From contig JAALGZ010000002.1 in assembly GCA_015227615.1 (NCBI GenBank), positions 620,001 through 684,000 of the forward strand: DNA of 64,000 nt, given 5' to 3'. Each line of letters opens with the position of its first letter. Position 1 is the stretch's first letter. A program made the position numbers and the translations under genes. Below are positions 53,295-64,000 of this stretch, piece after piece. This stretch comes from Labyrinthula sp. Ha (Eukaryota > Sar > Bigyra > Labyrinthulida > Labyrinthulaceae). A model generated the notes under the pieces. That model was not told the origin of the DNA. It saw only the letters and a program-made list of their open reading frames with translations, and ran no database searches.

Positions 53295-56200
53295 GATTTC
53301 TTGGCAATTTACTATCTCTTGACCAGGACAGAGAGGTTTGTAAAGTATGACAGGGTTAAACTAGCTTATTTATGACTATGAACTTGGTATTAGCTTCATG
53401 ACGTTCAATTACCTTATGACTTTTCTTAGGTCTATGAAACAAGTTTAAGAACAAGAAATATCATTTAAAATCCTAGATAAACTTATACTTGCTGAAGTAA
53501 TTTACATATGGCTGCAACTTCTGTATTTTCTTCCTGAATCTTTAAAGACACAAGTTTGTCACTCATTCTATTTTTCTTCTCCGGGAGTTCATCCAAAATT
53601 GTATGGATACCTTTATTATTATTTTGAATCTCCGTAGGTAACAGATCATGAATAGTTTGACTGGAACAATGTAGAGATTCGACAACATATCTACTGCCAC
53701 AGTCGTCTCCTCATCTTATTAGTTACAGTTATCTGCAAACCTAGCTGGATTGACCTCCCTTATGACTAATATTTTAATTTATGGATGCACAAGAAGAGAA
53801 ATATACCGGTTTAATTGGTATTCTTACAAGAATGTTCATCAATGCCTTGGAATATTTCCCTCCAGTACTTAACATAGGCTATCTTGCTGCAGGGTAGTTA
53901 ACTTAACGCCACAATCAAAGCTCCCTATGCTCGAACTTGCTCAATTCACTTCGATTCTTATTCGATTATTTCTATGTACCTTCGAACTTTTTAAAGGAAA
54001 AATATTTCTTTCCCAATTAAGAAAAAACTTCCCGCTAAAGAAGTACACTATATTGAGCTCAGGCTATAATCCAGGGTTCTTCACTTGATGAAACCTATAA
54101 CAACCCGAGTCGGTTTGATTTGCCAATTTTTTTAGTAGGGTTACTAAGCCCAGCAATTTTTAATATCCAGTTAACTACCTTAGATATATTTCTTCTATTC
54201 CAAATTCAGTGATTGGACTATTCCGATTTTTTAGCTTTGTTTTTTCTGTGTCATAATATTTCTTGGGGAAGCTCTATATCTGCGATTGCTCTTGGTCTCT
54301 GCCAAAATGGCAATGCGGTAGATGTCAATTCTTCAGCAATACGCTATAAGTCCTTTTATTATTGATGACAGCAATAGTTATTTGGGGTAGTTTTGTTTGG
54401 CTCCTTATACACTGTTCTCAGAGCCTTTTTTTCAAGAGTGATTCCCTTGAACATTCGAAGAGCAAAGATTGGTGGATGCATTAGGGCATTATAAGTGACG
54501 CAAGAGAAACCCATTAATTCTTCAAAAGTTGCGCTAGGAAGTATAGTAGCATTGATCATGTGAAACATATGGATCAACAATATTTTTTTAGATAAGAAAG
54601 ACATGTAGTAGCATGCTTTTAACTCTTGATTCATTGCGATGAAAATCATATGCATATGTCTATGTGCTACCAAAACAGTCCTTATCTCCATTAATAATAC
54701 TTGGTTTTATTTCTCATTGCATACGTATACAGTTGCACCATTACATAGAATATCTGTTAGTATTACTACTCCCAATAGAGGTTATCTCATACTGAACTGA
54801 CCTGAAGTAACTCATTGTTCACGTTTCTGAATGCTTTGCAAAGATTGTAACATCCAATGGGCTATTGAGTACATTTGGAATAATTCATTAAATAATTCAC
54901 CTACAACATACGCCTCTTGTTAGGGAAGCCTTCCCGAAGAATAATGAATCTAAAATGATTTCCTCGCTGTTTTAGATTGAAAGCATATATATTCTTTTTC
55001 AGTTTTTTTATTTTAAGAGTTCTACAAGTACCTTTTCTCTCAGTTTTTTTCTTCGTTTTAGCTTTCATATTCTTTGTTCTTGATGAGATTATGGGTCTAA
55101 CTTTATTATATTCAATATCTCCTGACCTAATGATATGTTTTTTACATTTCTACTGCAATGTAAAATGTCTATAATACTAAACATATAAAACCTTTCTAGT
55201 TGACTCGAAAGATGGATCTTGGGAAGATGATCTTGTATTCTCTGTGAATATGCTCATAAAGATATCTTTCAGAGTGATCTATGAAGTTAGGGTAAGAATC
55301 TTTAAAACTGAAAAATTTTAACTTGGTTACGTAGTAATTTGCATTTTCTCTGGAAATATTTTCCAGCTGTACTTAATTTTTTATCAATATAAATCTTCGT
55401 TTTGTCTTTCTGTATTGCACAAGAGTCCTCAAATTTTAGAGTATTGGGGTTGAAAAACAATATTTCTAACAATTATTTTTTATTTTTCCTTTTACTCCCC
55501 CTTGTATTCTACACTTTTATATGTTCCTTATACATCTTGCTCACATTCTCAGGTTTAACCTACGTATCTTCGCTGCTTCTTAATGATAGTTTCTTACAAG
55601 TAATTTTACTTTAACTCAAAGAAACTCAACACTAATTATCCCTTTAGCGTAAGAGTAGTTGTGAGCTTTTTATGTATAATTGGGCTCTTTTAGAGGATAT
55701 TGCTTTCAAGTTTCGGAACGTTATAGTTTGATGGAATTTCAATCATTTTCCTTGTTGAGGTTGTGGAGATAGAGACCAGTAAATACCCTCACTTTAATCA
55801 CTGAAAAGACAAACGATTTTAACCCAGGCGTTTTGCGAGTAACTTCCTGAAAATTCATTTGCTTCATGATTCGAAGGATTTAATACGAAAACTTCATATC
55901 TGCTCAACTTGATCTTTTTTAGGTGAGTACTATAAGCTTCTTACTGTGTTCTTAGATGTTACTTGAATAAACTTTATTTTACAGTCATACTTTGGTAAAA
56001 GGCATTATAATTGTTAACTATCCGTCCTGCCCATGGTCGAGTAAGGACTTTCTTTTACTGTTCCAGGCTGTTGTTGTACCAGTATAAGGTCTCTGAAGTA
56101 TGAGGTAATAAGGTCAGAAGTCTTTATATCTTGAACAAGTGTTTTTTAAATACCTTTTGATCAACTTCATATAATAGGCCACTTCTATAAACATCTCATC

Positions 56201-56901
56201 ATTTTATCAATGGTAAAATTATTTTCCTGTTAAGATGACAGTTCTACTACTTTGCACATGAGAGATTCTAATCAAAAGATTATAGTTACGTAGGGTTAAT
56301 ATAAAGAAAAGCATTTAATTCTATTGTCTCTGTCTCTATAATTAATTATATCTGAAAGACTAAGAAGTATGTGCTGTCATAACACGTTTAACATCGGTAG
56401 CAAATATAACTAGCTGAGTGAAAATATTATAGAAAAATAGAGTATGCAATTAATAATCAAAAAGCAGAGCTTGTATTAAGAAAGTCCAGCAAACTATATT
56501 GGTTCGTCATGTTTACTTCGGATTTTCATGTCTCAAGTAGATGTTTTTCCTTCAAAAGAGGATACATTATTGCCCATTTAGATTATAAAAAATGCAAGAA
56601 TCAACTAAATTTCTCATTTAATTTAACTTAAGGGCTATAATTTCACAAGCTATAAATTCTATGTTATACCTCATGAGAATTTGCCTTTCATAAGATTTTT
56701 GTCTTGTTCTTTTCTTGTTTGTGGTTCAATGGCCAAATGATCCATTCCGGAACTTTTTATCTGTTAAATTCCGCCATATACAAAAGCTAAACTCAGGTTT
56801 AAAGTATTTCCAGAACTTCAGAATTCCCCCGACAAATTTCGGAGAAACTCGGTAAAATCAGGAATTCCACCGGTTTCAAAACAAAAGAGAAGATAGATAA
56901 A

Positions 56902-57192
56902 ATGACAAGATACCATGTTGCTGGATTTAAAACCTGTGGTTATTATCAACGTGCTGTAAAAAGAGGACAAGAGGTTGCTAAGAAAGATGAATACGAATTT
57001 GAAAAAGAAGAATACTCAACTCGTGCACAGTACAAAGCTGCTCTTGCTTCTCTTCGAGCAAAGCTAGATGACGGAGAACAAACAAAAGCTGAACATCATA
57101 CAAGCTCTCCGTTCGTTTGGAAAGAAGAAGATGGAAGAAATATATTCGTAGGAGGTTGTGATGACTTTCTCGCATTAACTTCTGGCATATAA
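56902..57192 (+). CDS. Glutaredoxin-like protein with a CGYY site
   Basis: A 96-residue single-domain protein of glutaredoxin size. YHVAGFKTCGYYQRA puts CGYY (residues 12-15) where glutaredoxins have CPYC or CGFS, so only the first Cys remains and the second is Tyr. The cis-proline region is SSPFVW (Pro70) and the glutathione-binding turn FVGGCDDF (82-89) is well kept. It may bind glutathione or act as a monothiol enzyme, but classical dithiol chemistry is excluded. There is no targeting peptide. It converges on the 2OG-oxygenase-like gene (85 bp between stops). Confidence 0.78.
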   Translation: MTRYHVAGFKTCGYYQRAVKRGQEVAKKDEYEFEKEEYSTRAQYKAALASLRAKLDDGEQTKAEHHTSSPFVWKEEDGRNIFVGGCDDFLALTSGI

Positions 57193-57277
57193 AGTTCAAG
57201 TTGAAAATCCCAATATTTATATCCTTAAAATGCCAAGTGTTCATAAAAAGTGCCTCATGTGATATATATATATAAAT

Positions 57278-58459
57278 CTATTCGTCGTCACAAGCTGGTG
57301 CGCACATCATATTATGCTCATCAAGTGGACAAAGCTCTCCAGTCATAGTATCTCTACAACTTGGACACTTACACTTCTCCTCAAGCGGCATACACTGCAT
57401 CCAACACCAGATTTCCCCAATTGGACAAGTTTCTTGCAAATCTCTTCCAACAAGTTCAAATCCATAGCTGCATACTTTTCCTTGCATATCTTCGATCTGA
57501 CTTAAATCTCTAGAACTTGCTTTCGCTCTGATCTCATTGAATGTCATTCCATTTCCAAGAAAAGCATCTTTTCTTGGAAGAACCATCCTTCCGTACCAAG
57601 ATCTTAATCCCTCTTTAACTGGCATAGACATTGAATGAGGAACAGCTCTTAATTTATATTCCAACTTTGAGTTTACCCACTGCTTTACTCCATCTCCTAC
57701 CATGAAAAGTAAATCAACATTGTTCAAACTAGGTTCAACAAGTTCTCCAGAAGCTAATTGTACTTTAAATCCATGGGAAGAATCAGTATCAATTTTTTCA
57801 ACCTTTCCATCAATCATCAAAGCAGGTGTTAAAGCAATAAATAAACCTTGATCTACATGTAACTTCATCGTAACCTCTTCTTTACGAAGTCCATCTACCT
57901 TTGGTTTTACGTAGGTATGAAAATGTTCAAGTTGAAGTCCTTTGGATTTAATTTCTTTGAAACTTTCAGCATTATTTTTTCCATCTACAGTTTCTAAAAG
58001 AGTCCTTTTTACTTTATCAAGTTTTTCAGCAGCATCCAAGTTATCGATGAACAAGTTCATTGCTTCATCTATAAGTGATCTAAACTCTTCTTTGACTCCA
58101 GAAAACTCCAAACACTCAGATGAAGTTAAATCAGCTCCATTGATATCAAAGACTTCTCCCTCTTCAACTTTTCCAGCAAGAGAATGTCTCTTTGTTCCAT
58201 CTTGAAAGTTAAATTCAAACGCTTTTTCACTACCTCTGGCTGAAAGTGCACATCTTGAAGCTGCAATTAGACTTTGTTGCTTTAGAGATTGGAACCCAGG
58301 GATGCCAGAAACCGCAAATAGTCCTTCAGAGGTAAGTCCTTCAAGCATTTGCTGTTCCACGTTGGATCCTTTTGCTTGGAGGGAAGTGTAGTCCACAGTC
58401 ACCGGAGTGAAAGCATTTGCTGCACTAAATAGAGCGATAGAGATGATTGCTGGTTTCAT
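57278..58459 (-). CDS. Secreted or plastid-routed 2OG-Fe(II) oxygenase-like protein with Cys-rich tail
   Basis: A 393-residue protein. Residues 1-16 form a signal peptide ending A-N-A before Phe17, so the cleavage site resembles the A-F sites of secretory or plastid-bound stramenopile proteins. The body follows the isopenicillin-N-synthase-like 2OG oxygenase plan: GLFAVSGIPG, HVDQG (iron ligands His201 and Asp203), NNVDLLFMVGDGVKQW, RAVPHSM (His275) and a later Arg291 (WYGRMVLP) where the 2OG-binding Arg is expected. The last 65 residues contain eleven cysteines (CPIGEIWCWMQC, CKCPSC, MCAPAC), probably disulphide-linked. The substrate is unknown. CCAAT (ATTGG at 58519-58523) lies about 60 bp upstream. 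Confidence 0.8.
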   Translation of the reverse strand: MKPAIISIALFSAANAFTPVTVDYTSLQAKGSNVEQQMLEGLTSEGLFAVSGIPGFQSLKQQSLIAASRCALSARGSEKAFEFNFQDGTKRHSLAGKVEEGEVFDINGADLTSSECLEFSGVKEEFRSLIDEAMNLFIDNLDAAEKLDKVKRTLLETVDGKNNAESFKEIKSKGLQLEHFHTYVKPKVDGLRKEEVTMKLHVDQGLFIALTPALMIDGKVEKIDTDSSHGFKVQLASGELVEPSLNNVDLLFMVGDGVKQWVNSKLEYKLRAVPHSMSMPVKEGLRSWYGRMVLPRKDAFLGNGMTFNEIRAKASSRDLSQIEDMQGKVCSYGFELVGRDLQETCPIGEIWCWMQCMPLEEKCKCPSCRDTMTGELCPLDEHNMMCAPACDDE

Positions 58460-60375
58460 GCCTTGTTGTTTTTCTTCTTTTTTTTTTGAGAGTTACTTTA
58501 TTTTGGTTTGGTTTGCGAATTGGATATTCTTATAGAGTGTTGCATTTGGAACAGTTTATTCACCCTCATCATATTAGCCCAACAAATAAGTTGGTTCGAT
58601 TATATTGTTCATTAATATGATTATTTACTAATATATCCGGCCACCGAACTACTTGAATCGTAAAAGGTTGATATTTGAGTCGTGTTGGTAATGACGTGGC
58701 ATACGCCCAGTATAAGTTCATGAAGTTCAGTTTGTGATAGCTTCCAAAATGTGTGTCGAAGAGCCAACAGTATCGTTTTTATGTTACTAGCATTTAACGG
58801 TTTGAAAAGTTTAGGCTACTACATTTTGGTAAATGAATTGTATAAGTTCCTGAATGTTAATAAACGTTATGTTGATAATACTTTTTTAGTGTTGCGTAGT
58901 AATGGTAGAAAAGGATGGTGTTTGTGTTTTATTTACAAAGCAGCGAAAGTGCAAAGTACGATCTTTAACTGGAAAACTGTACGTATGTTGTCAATTTGAT
59001 CATCAGCGTTTTTAATTGGTCAATTCTATAAATCTAACCAATGAAAAAGAGATAGTCGGTACAATTGAATTCAAGATAAACAATACCAGTCGATATTCGA
59101 GATTTCGAGAAAATTTTCACAAGTTTGAGAAATCGGTAAATTTTTGAGATAATCGAAATTCTCTTTGTAAGAGTGAGTTAACATAAATCTGATAATGCAA
59201 AAACTTACAAAGTTAATAATCCATAAATATCCAGGTTCAGGTAACTGATTCTTCTCCAAATAACATTTTATGAAGTTGAACTTAATGCAGTCATTGAAAC
59301 AAAAAGTGATAGTTATCCAAACCTTTTAATGCTAAGTTAACGAAACAAAGTAACTATATATACATCCTGTGTTCACAGGAGAAAATTATTGCTGATGCTA
59401 GCATTCAAACAATGTCTAGGTTGCTAACACAAATAAACCAACCTAGAATACTGTTCCTAGTAATGTATAAGACGGAGAGGAGAAACAACTCAAAGTTGAT
59501 GAAGGGCTCAAATATCTAGAGTTGGAGAATCACAAAAGAGTTATAATTCACGCAGGTTGAACATTTAATCTGGATTAATGGTCAACGTTTGCAACTGCTG
59601 TGAATTCAAGGGAAAAAGAAAGACTGTTAAAGGCTTGGTTTGTTCGAAGCTCAATTTCTACTAAGGCTTAACATTTTTCGGTTCTGTATTGCTAAGTTAG
59701 AAACCATTTGATAAAACTGATAAGTTTGATTATATGGTTTAGTAATATGAGTGGCCAGGGGTAATTTCCCATAATATAATTTGAAACATGGGTTAGCAGT
59801 AATCACCGCAAAAAAACGTTTGAAGAAATGTTCTTTACTACGGTTAATTTACTTTAAATAGAAAAAAGCCTCTTCATCAAAAACATTTCATTCTTCGGAA
59901 GATCGTATAGCGCCTAGGATAACTTTTTTTGAGAGAATTCTTTGCTTCATGTTTGCAACCTATTATTCCACTAATTGTGTAGAAAACGTTAGTACAAGCT
60001 ACCCTTCCCCTCTGAAAACTCAAAGTTTTTTTCCGCCTCATTAACATAGCTGGTTTGATAGCTTCCGATCCTACAAAAGCAGTTATTTTCACTGTTTCAG
60101 TTGCCCATGAGCAAAATATTAGCATCTTTCATCTTTTCTTGACTATTTAAAAAACAAAGTTTAAGCTTACTCAGATTATTCTACCACTGCTTCAAAACCT
60201 ATTCTGAGCATGTTCTCTTAGTTTTTACAGATACTATCATTTCGATCAAGATATCTGTACGTAGTAGGGATCCTACTTATTTTATTGATAACTTATCAAC
60301 AAAAGTTTCGTCCATATTTTTCTTATTGATTGATTCAGATGATTCCCCAACCATTTTGATTTATTTTTGCTAATA

Positions 60376-60735
60376 AGTTGATTATGACTAGTGAATTGGG
60401 CCACGCGGCTTTGGACTGAGCGATCAAAAAAATTAATATTTCATTTTTGCACCGTAGGAGAACGTTCAACGAAGAGGTCACATGATCCAAATGTCTCCAA
60501 CTCAGGGATTATACTGGACCATATGGCCTTCTCATTTGGATTTTCATACGGTGCATAAATAATACATATTTTTAGGTGATTTGACCCAAGGTGGCCTGGT
60601 CCAATCTTGTATTGAAAATTAGAATATATTCAGAATCATTTCCCAACAATCAAAATTCAAATTGTCTTATTGATAATCAGAATGAGAACAGGTATGAAAT
60701 AATTATTCATAATTTTTATCAAATCCGATGCTTAG
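60376..60735 (+). repeat. Dispersed repeat copy B, a long imperfect inverted repeat (MITE-like)
   Basis: Collinear with 36776-37125. This copy is also self-complementary. Its left arm at 60392-60459 (GGGCCACGCGG ... TGCACCGTAGGA) matches the reverse complement of the right arm at 60543-60603 (CATACGGTGCA ... GGTGGCCTGGTCC), with an exact 9-bp core, TGCACCGTA/TACGGTGCA (60448-60456 and 60547-60555), and the central bases are unpaired. Non-coding foldback structure in two dispersed copies is typical of MITEs. Ends and target duplications could not be fixed. Confidence 0.6.
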
Positions 60736-61955
60736 TACCTACTGATATGAAGCAAATCCTATTTGAGAACCTTGTGCCCCATTTTTTACATCTGTAGCTC
60801 ACTTCTTTAAAAACTAAGCCTTTGAAACGAATGCATAAGAAATTTTACTCTTATTTTTCGAGTACCTATCCTGAGTTCTACTTATCTCTTTCAATATTCT
60901 CCACAGCCTCAAATGACGAACAAGTCCCACATTTTCGATCCTCTGTTGATTCTAAACCAGCTGATTCCAAATTTGCTGAGGTTAGAAAAATAATAGCAGT
61001 ATCTTACGCTTTATTTCTGTGAACACAACGACATCATCGTGGAACAACCAAAATCTGTAGATACAAATACAAAAATGTTCGTTTCTTGTTACGTAAGAAA
61101 TTCGCTAATAGAAACACCGATTAGCTGCTTAACATGTTTAGAAGAATCTCAATTTTGTGTTCTGGTAGCTGGTTATTTTCCCATTTTCTTAAATTCATTT
61201 GTTTTGGTTTTCTAGAGTAGCAACAGATTTTTTGTATTTTTACAAGTGGGTCGCTGTGAATCACTTCCTTTGAGAATGTATTTGTCTTGAGTATGTATTG
61301 CCAGTGATGCTGTATGAGAGAATTCCTCAACCGGAATATGGGCATAGCTTCTCTCATCTGTGGTAGGAGTCGGTTTTAGAGCAGTTTTCTATTTTCACTG
61401 GTTTTTGAATGGGGACTTTGCAGCATTTTGTAGTAAGGAGCTTAAGTTAAGCAGATCTACTCTATTTCCTTTTAGAGTTTGAAGTGAATGTTTCAGTGGA
61501 ATATGTTCAAAACCCATTGGAATTTCAGCTCACAAGTCTCAAAAAGAACAAAAAAGGATTAAACACGGGATATACAAGAGATCATATACATCTATTATTT
61601 TTAAAGTAGGGACAGTTACAGAATGAAAAATTACAATTAGTCTAGGTTGTTGCATTTATTTGTGCGATAAATTGTATTTGGCTAGAGACTCTATTTACAT
61701 GATAAAAAGCAAGATATGTAGTAGACTATGTATTGTGTTTTTGAAGACAAAGGTTTGAGCACATTGGATATATGCCACTCTTACTTTTCTTGTAGAAATA
61801 GTAGAAATTGATATGAGCTAAGAGCCATTTGTTCGAGCATCGGTATAGAAGGAATGAGGATCATGCTCAAAACACTCTTCTCCGGAGCGCAATTTCAATC
61901 TTTGCTATCCGCGACAACCTGTGTCTCATACGTAAACATTAAACTTGAGTTCTAA

Positions 61956-62081
61956 GTAGGCGTGTTTATCGAGAAAACAAAAGCTTCTCGAGAAGGATTT
62001 TACCTAAATATTTGTTTTTCGAGATAACGAGAGAGATCTTCTCAAGAAGCTCTCGTTAAGACTCTCTCATTAAACACGCCT
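61956..62081. mobile_element. 126-bp hairpin element with perfect 12-bp terminal inverted repeats
   Basis: TAGGCGTGTTTA (61956-61967) is repeated exactly in reverse complement as TAAACACGCCTA (62070-62081). Pairing continues inside: AGCTTCTCGAGAAG on the left against CTTCTCAAGAAGCT on the right, making one long imperfect hairpin. CGAGA/TCTCG motifs recur through it, and CTTCTCGAGAAG is itself palindromic. TCTAAGT occurs at the left border and again three bases beyond the right end, perhaps a target-site duplication. No coding capacity, so it is probably a MITE-class DNA element. Confidence 0.65.
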
Positions 62082-64000
62082 AGCTCTAAGTTTGGGTCAT
62101 TCTTCACTAAGTTTCTGAGTAGACTAACTAAGACCACTTATGTATAAATAAAGTACTGAAAGTAAGCGACGCGGCCACCTAAATTAGACAACGACATTCT
62201 GCTATCAGTTCTTACAGGAAGTTACATTTAACCTGTCTACTTAAAAAGAGACTTCTCAGCATTTGGCCTTAAATATTTTGCATTAAGAATAGAACATACA
62301 TAAAACACCATCTGGATGTACTAAAACTAAGATTACCATCAATTTTAAATAGCTAAAATTCAGTTTTTCTAGATTAACATTTCATTTTCCTAATAGTCAT
62401 CATGGGATTTCTTGGATTATTGAGCATGTGTACCCTGCTTGCTATAAATTTAGACCTTGTCAAATCTTGGTGATATTATTCTAGGCTATAGAAAAGGCTA
62501 ACAGAGCTTTATGAAAAGAATCTTAGGGTTGTTATTAATTAACAATAATAAAAAGACTATCTTCTGTTCATTGTATGAAGGTTATTCTTAAACATGGGTT
62601 TCATCAATGAAAGAATTATGAAAAATTCTAATGGATTAAAAATATTATAATTTTAAATGTATCACAAAAATGTAACTGACTGTGTTCCATAAGATGTGGG
62701 GGGTGTTATTACCACAACAAGAAAAAAAACATTGCTAAAGGATAAAACGAGATGTTAGGCTTCGAAGCTATTTGGGTTCATGCAAATTAAAGAACCTGAT
62801 GTATATAGAGCACGTGTGAATAAAGGCGAAATAGTATTGTCATTTGGAAAAGAAGAAGTTCAAACTGCTTTGTACTGAAATAGTGTTTAAACCTTTCATT
62901 TAATTCACATAGAAATTACTCTCAAGACTGATGTAACCTATTAGCAATACATATGAATGACTAGTTCCACATATTCGGAACTGACTCCACAAAGGGAAAA
63001 CACTCTGATCAAGTTAAGAATTACAATATGTACAAAGTAGACTGGTTTGTCTAACTAGAAGATTTAATTAAGTAGTAATATTAAAAACTCATATTCTGGG
63101 TTTCAACTTCTCATAATATACTATTAACCATCTTAAGCTAATTGATAAGAATAGCTACATGTACAGTTACTCTCCGTGATTTTAAACGCAATTAGATGTT
63201 TGGTTTTTGATATTTTATTTACTTTTTGGCACGAAATCTATAAAAGTAACTTAGTTTTCCGATGGACTGAGTAAATTTCATCTTTCATTATATTTTAGTG
63301 CTGAACATTTGGCAAATAAAGAACCGGGGCCATTACGTATCTCTTGATAATTATAGTTGACACGTACAAACTTCTATGTATAACTTGAGCTGGTTCAATC
63401 ACAAACTTATTAACAAAGACAATTATCTAGTTCATATTTTAAAATTGCGGTCTGTTGGTATAAGTAGAGAAAGTTTCCTAGTTCCGGGTCAATTTAATCT
63501 TTGAATAGAATAGAATAAAAACCTGAACGAGAAATTATTCTTTCACTCAAACGGGAATGATATCAAATGAGTGAATTTTAATGTGATTTTCTTAGCCAGG
63601 TGATGATAAATATCCTGTTCTTCTATGGCAAGAGATCTTTTATAAATTGCCGAGTAAAGGTTATTTAACATTTGCCTCTACATCACCTGTTCCTTAATTA
63701 ATAGGGATATACTCGAGAAAGCACATGCATGTATTCTTAACTTTAAGAATATTTTAAATTAAAGAAGTCTCTTCACTAAGTCTTTTCCGTATCTTAATAT
63801 TCTCTTGTCTTTAATGATTATGCGCTAATTTTGCAGTTAACTATCGATTCCACATTTGTGTGACTCTTTGTCTTTCTGGCTCAACAATTTTCCTCTTCAT
63901 AAGGAATGGAAACATTGAAGTAGCAATAGGTACAATAGCAAGGAATACATATATTGTATAGAACGGGATCTAATTATTGTCGCTCTTTTGGAATTATTTT

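Larger units (their letters stand above)
50789..56901. other. Intergenic, 6.1 kb, with a decayed non-LTR retrotransposon
   Basis: From about 51100 to 52200 the plus strand is strikingly T+G-rich and G+C is higher than in other spacers. It lies downstream of the element's reading direction and may be part of it. 52407-53048 carries reverse transcriptase remnants (listed separately), and 53269-53294 is a perfect hairpin. The remainder to 56901 is AT-rich spacer with short motif-free frames. Confidence 0.55.
58460..64000. other. Intergenic, 5.5 kb to window end, with two repeat elements
   Basis: No reading frame shows a domain. It contains dispersed-repeat copy B (60376-60735) and the hairpin element at 61956-62081. 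The first 60-odd bases form the 2OG-oxygenase-like gene's promoter. The rest is AT-rich spacer in which I see nothing further. Confidence 0.6.

Noticed and set aside
54359-54691. 110-codon minus frame with faint likeness to LTR-retroelement integrase text
   Set aside because: The likeness is a few residues only, with no catalytic motif or terminal repeats; not enough to call a fossil element.
59877-60125. 82-codon minus frame faintly like a pogo-type transposase segment
   Set aside because: One short stretch only, no DDE residues, no terminal repeats linked to it.
1-64000. CRISPR arrays, operons with ribosome binding sites, bacterial promoters
   Set aside because: The window is eukaryotic nuclear DNA; no regularly spaced repeats were seen.

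Overview
This is nuclear DNA of a eukaryote, very probably a single-celled flagellate. It is AT-rich, uses all three stops in the standard code, and carries eukaryotic genes for ribosomal protein eL20, a mitochondrial EF4/GUF1, a type I metacaspase, a GDA1/CD39 apyrase and a HemK2-type eRF1 methyltransferase. A CCDC146/MBO2-like protein implies cilia or flagella. The signal peptide and Cys-rich tail of the 2OG-oxygenase-like protein recall stramenopile proteins, but placement there is inference. Nine of the ten introns I could define by rejoining protein motifs are only 29-32 nt long (GT...AG). The exception is the 129-nt intron of the eL20 gene.

Layout: 1-7255 is a dense island: the 3' end of an unknown gene, eL20 (minus), then GUF1, a GH17-like membrane protein and CCDC146 (all plus). 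GUF1 and eL20 share a 112-bp divergent promoter. A 1.4-kb gap (7256-8662) contains a striking two-hairpin segment, a candidate structured RNA, followed by the eRF1 methyltransferase (minus). A 6.6-kb AT-rich desert leads to the second island (15947-21803): a four-exon metacaspase (plus), a 916-aa unknown protein and a 349-aa unknown two-exon protein (both minus). A 9.8-kb desert follows. Next come a convergent pair (31642-33480: a multi-span membrane protein with an EGF-like start, and an acidic unknown), a 3.8-kb gap with one copy of a dispersed repeat, and a PH-like protein (minus). After a 6-kb desert come a 996-aa serine-rich repeat protein (plus), a six-exon apyrase (minus) and a HAD phosphatase (minus). 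The 50789-56901 gap holds a decayed non-LTR retrotransposon. A convergent pair, a glutaredoxin-like protein and a secreted 2OG-oxygenase-like protein, ends at 58459. The last 5.5 kb has no recognisable gene but carries the second repeat copy and a 126-bp hairpin element with perfect 12-bp terminal inverted repeats.

The genes are mostly independent housekeeping or cell-biological functions rather than one pathway: cytosolic and mitochondrial translation (eL20, GUF1, eRF1 methylation), cilium (CCDC146), proteolysis (metacaspase), nucleotide hydrolysis (apyrase, HAD) and redox/oxygenase chemistry. The least expected signals are the ultra-short introns, a possible C/D snoRNA in the eL20 intron, the hairpin pair at 8306-8420, the GH17-like protein that appears to lack both catalytic glutamates, and the non-LTR element with a zinc finger inside its reverse transcriptase region.
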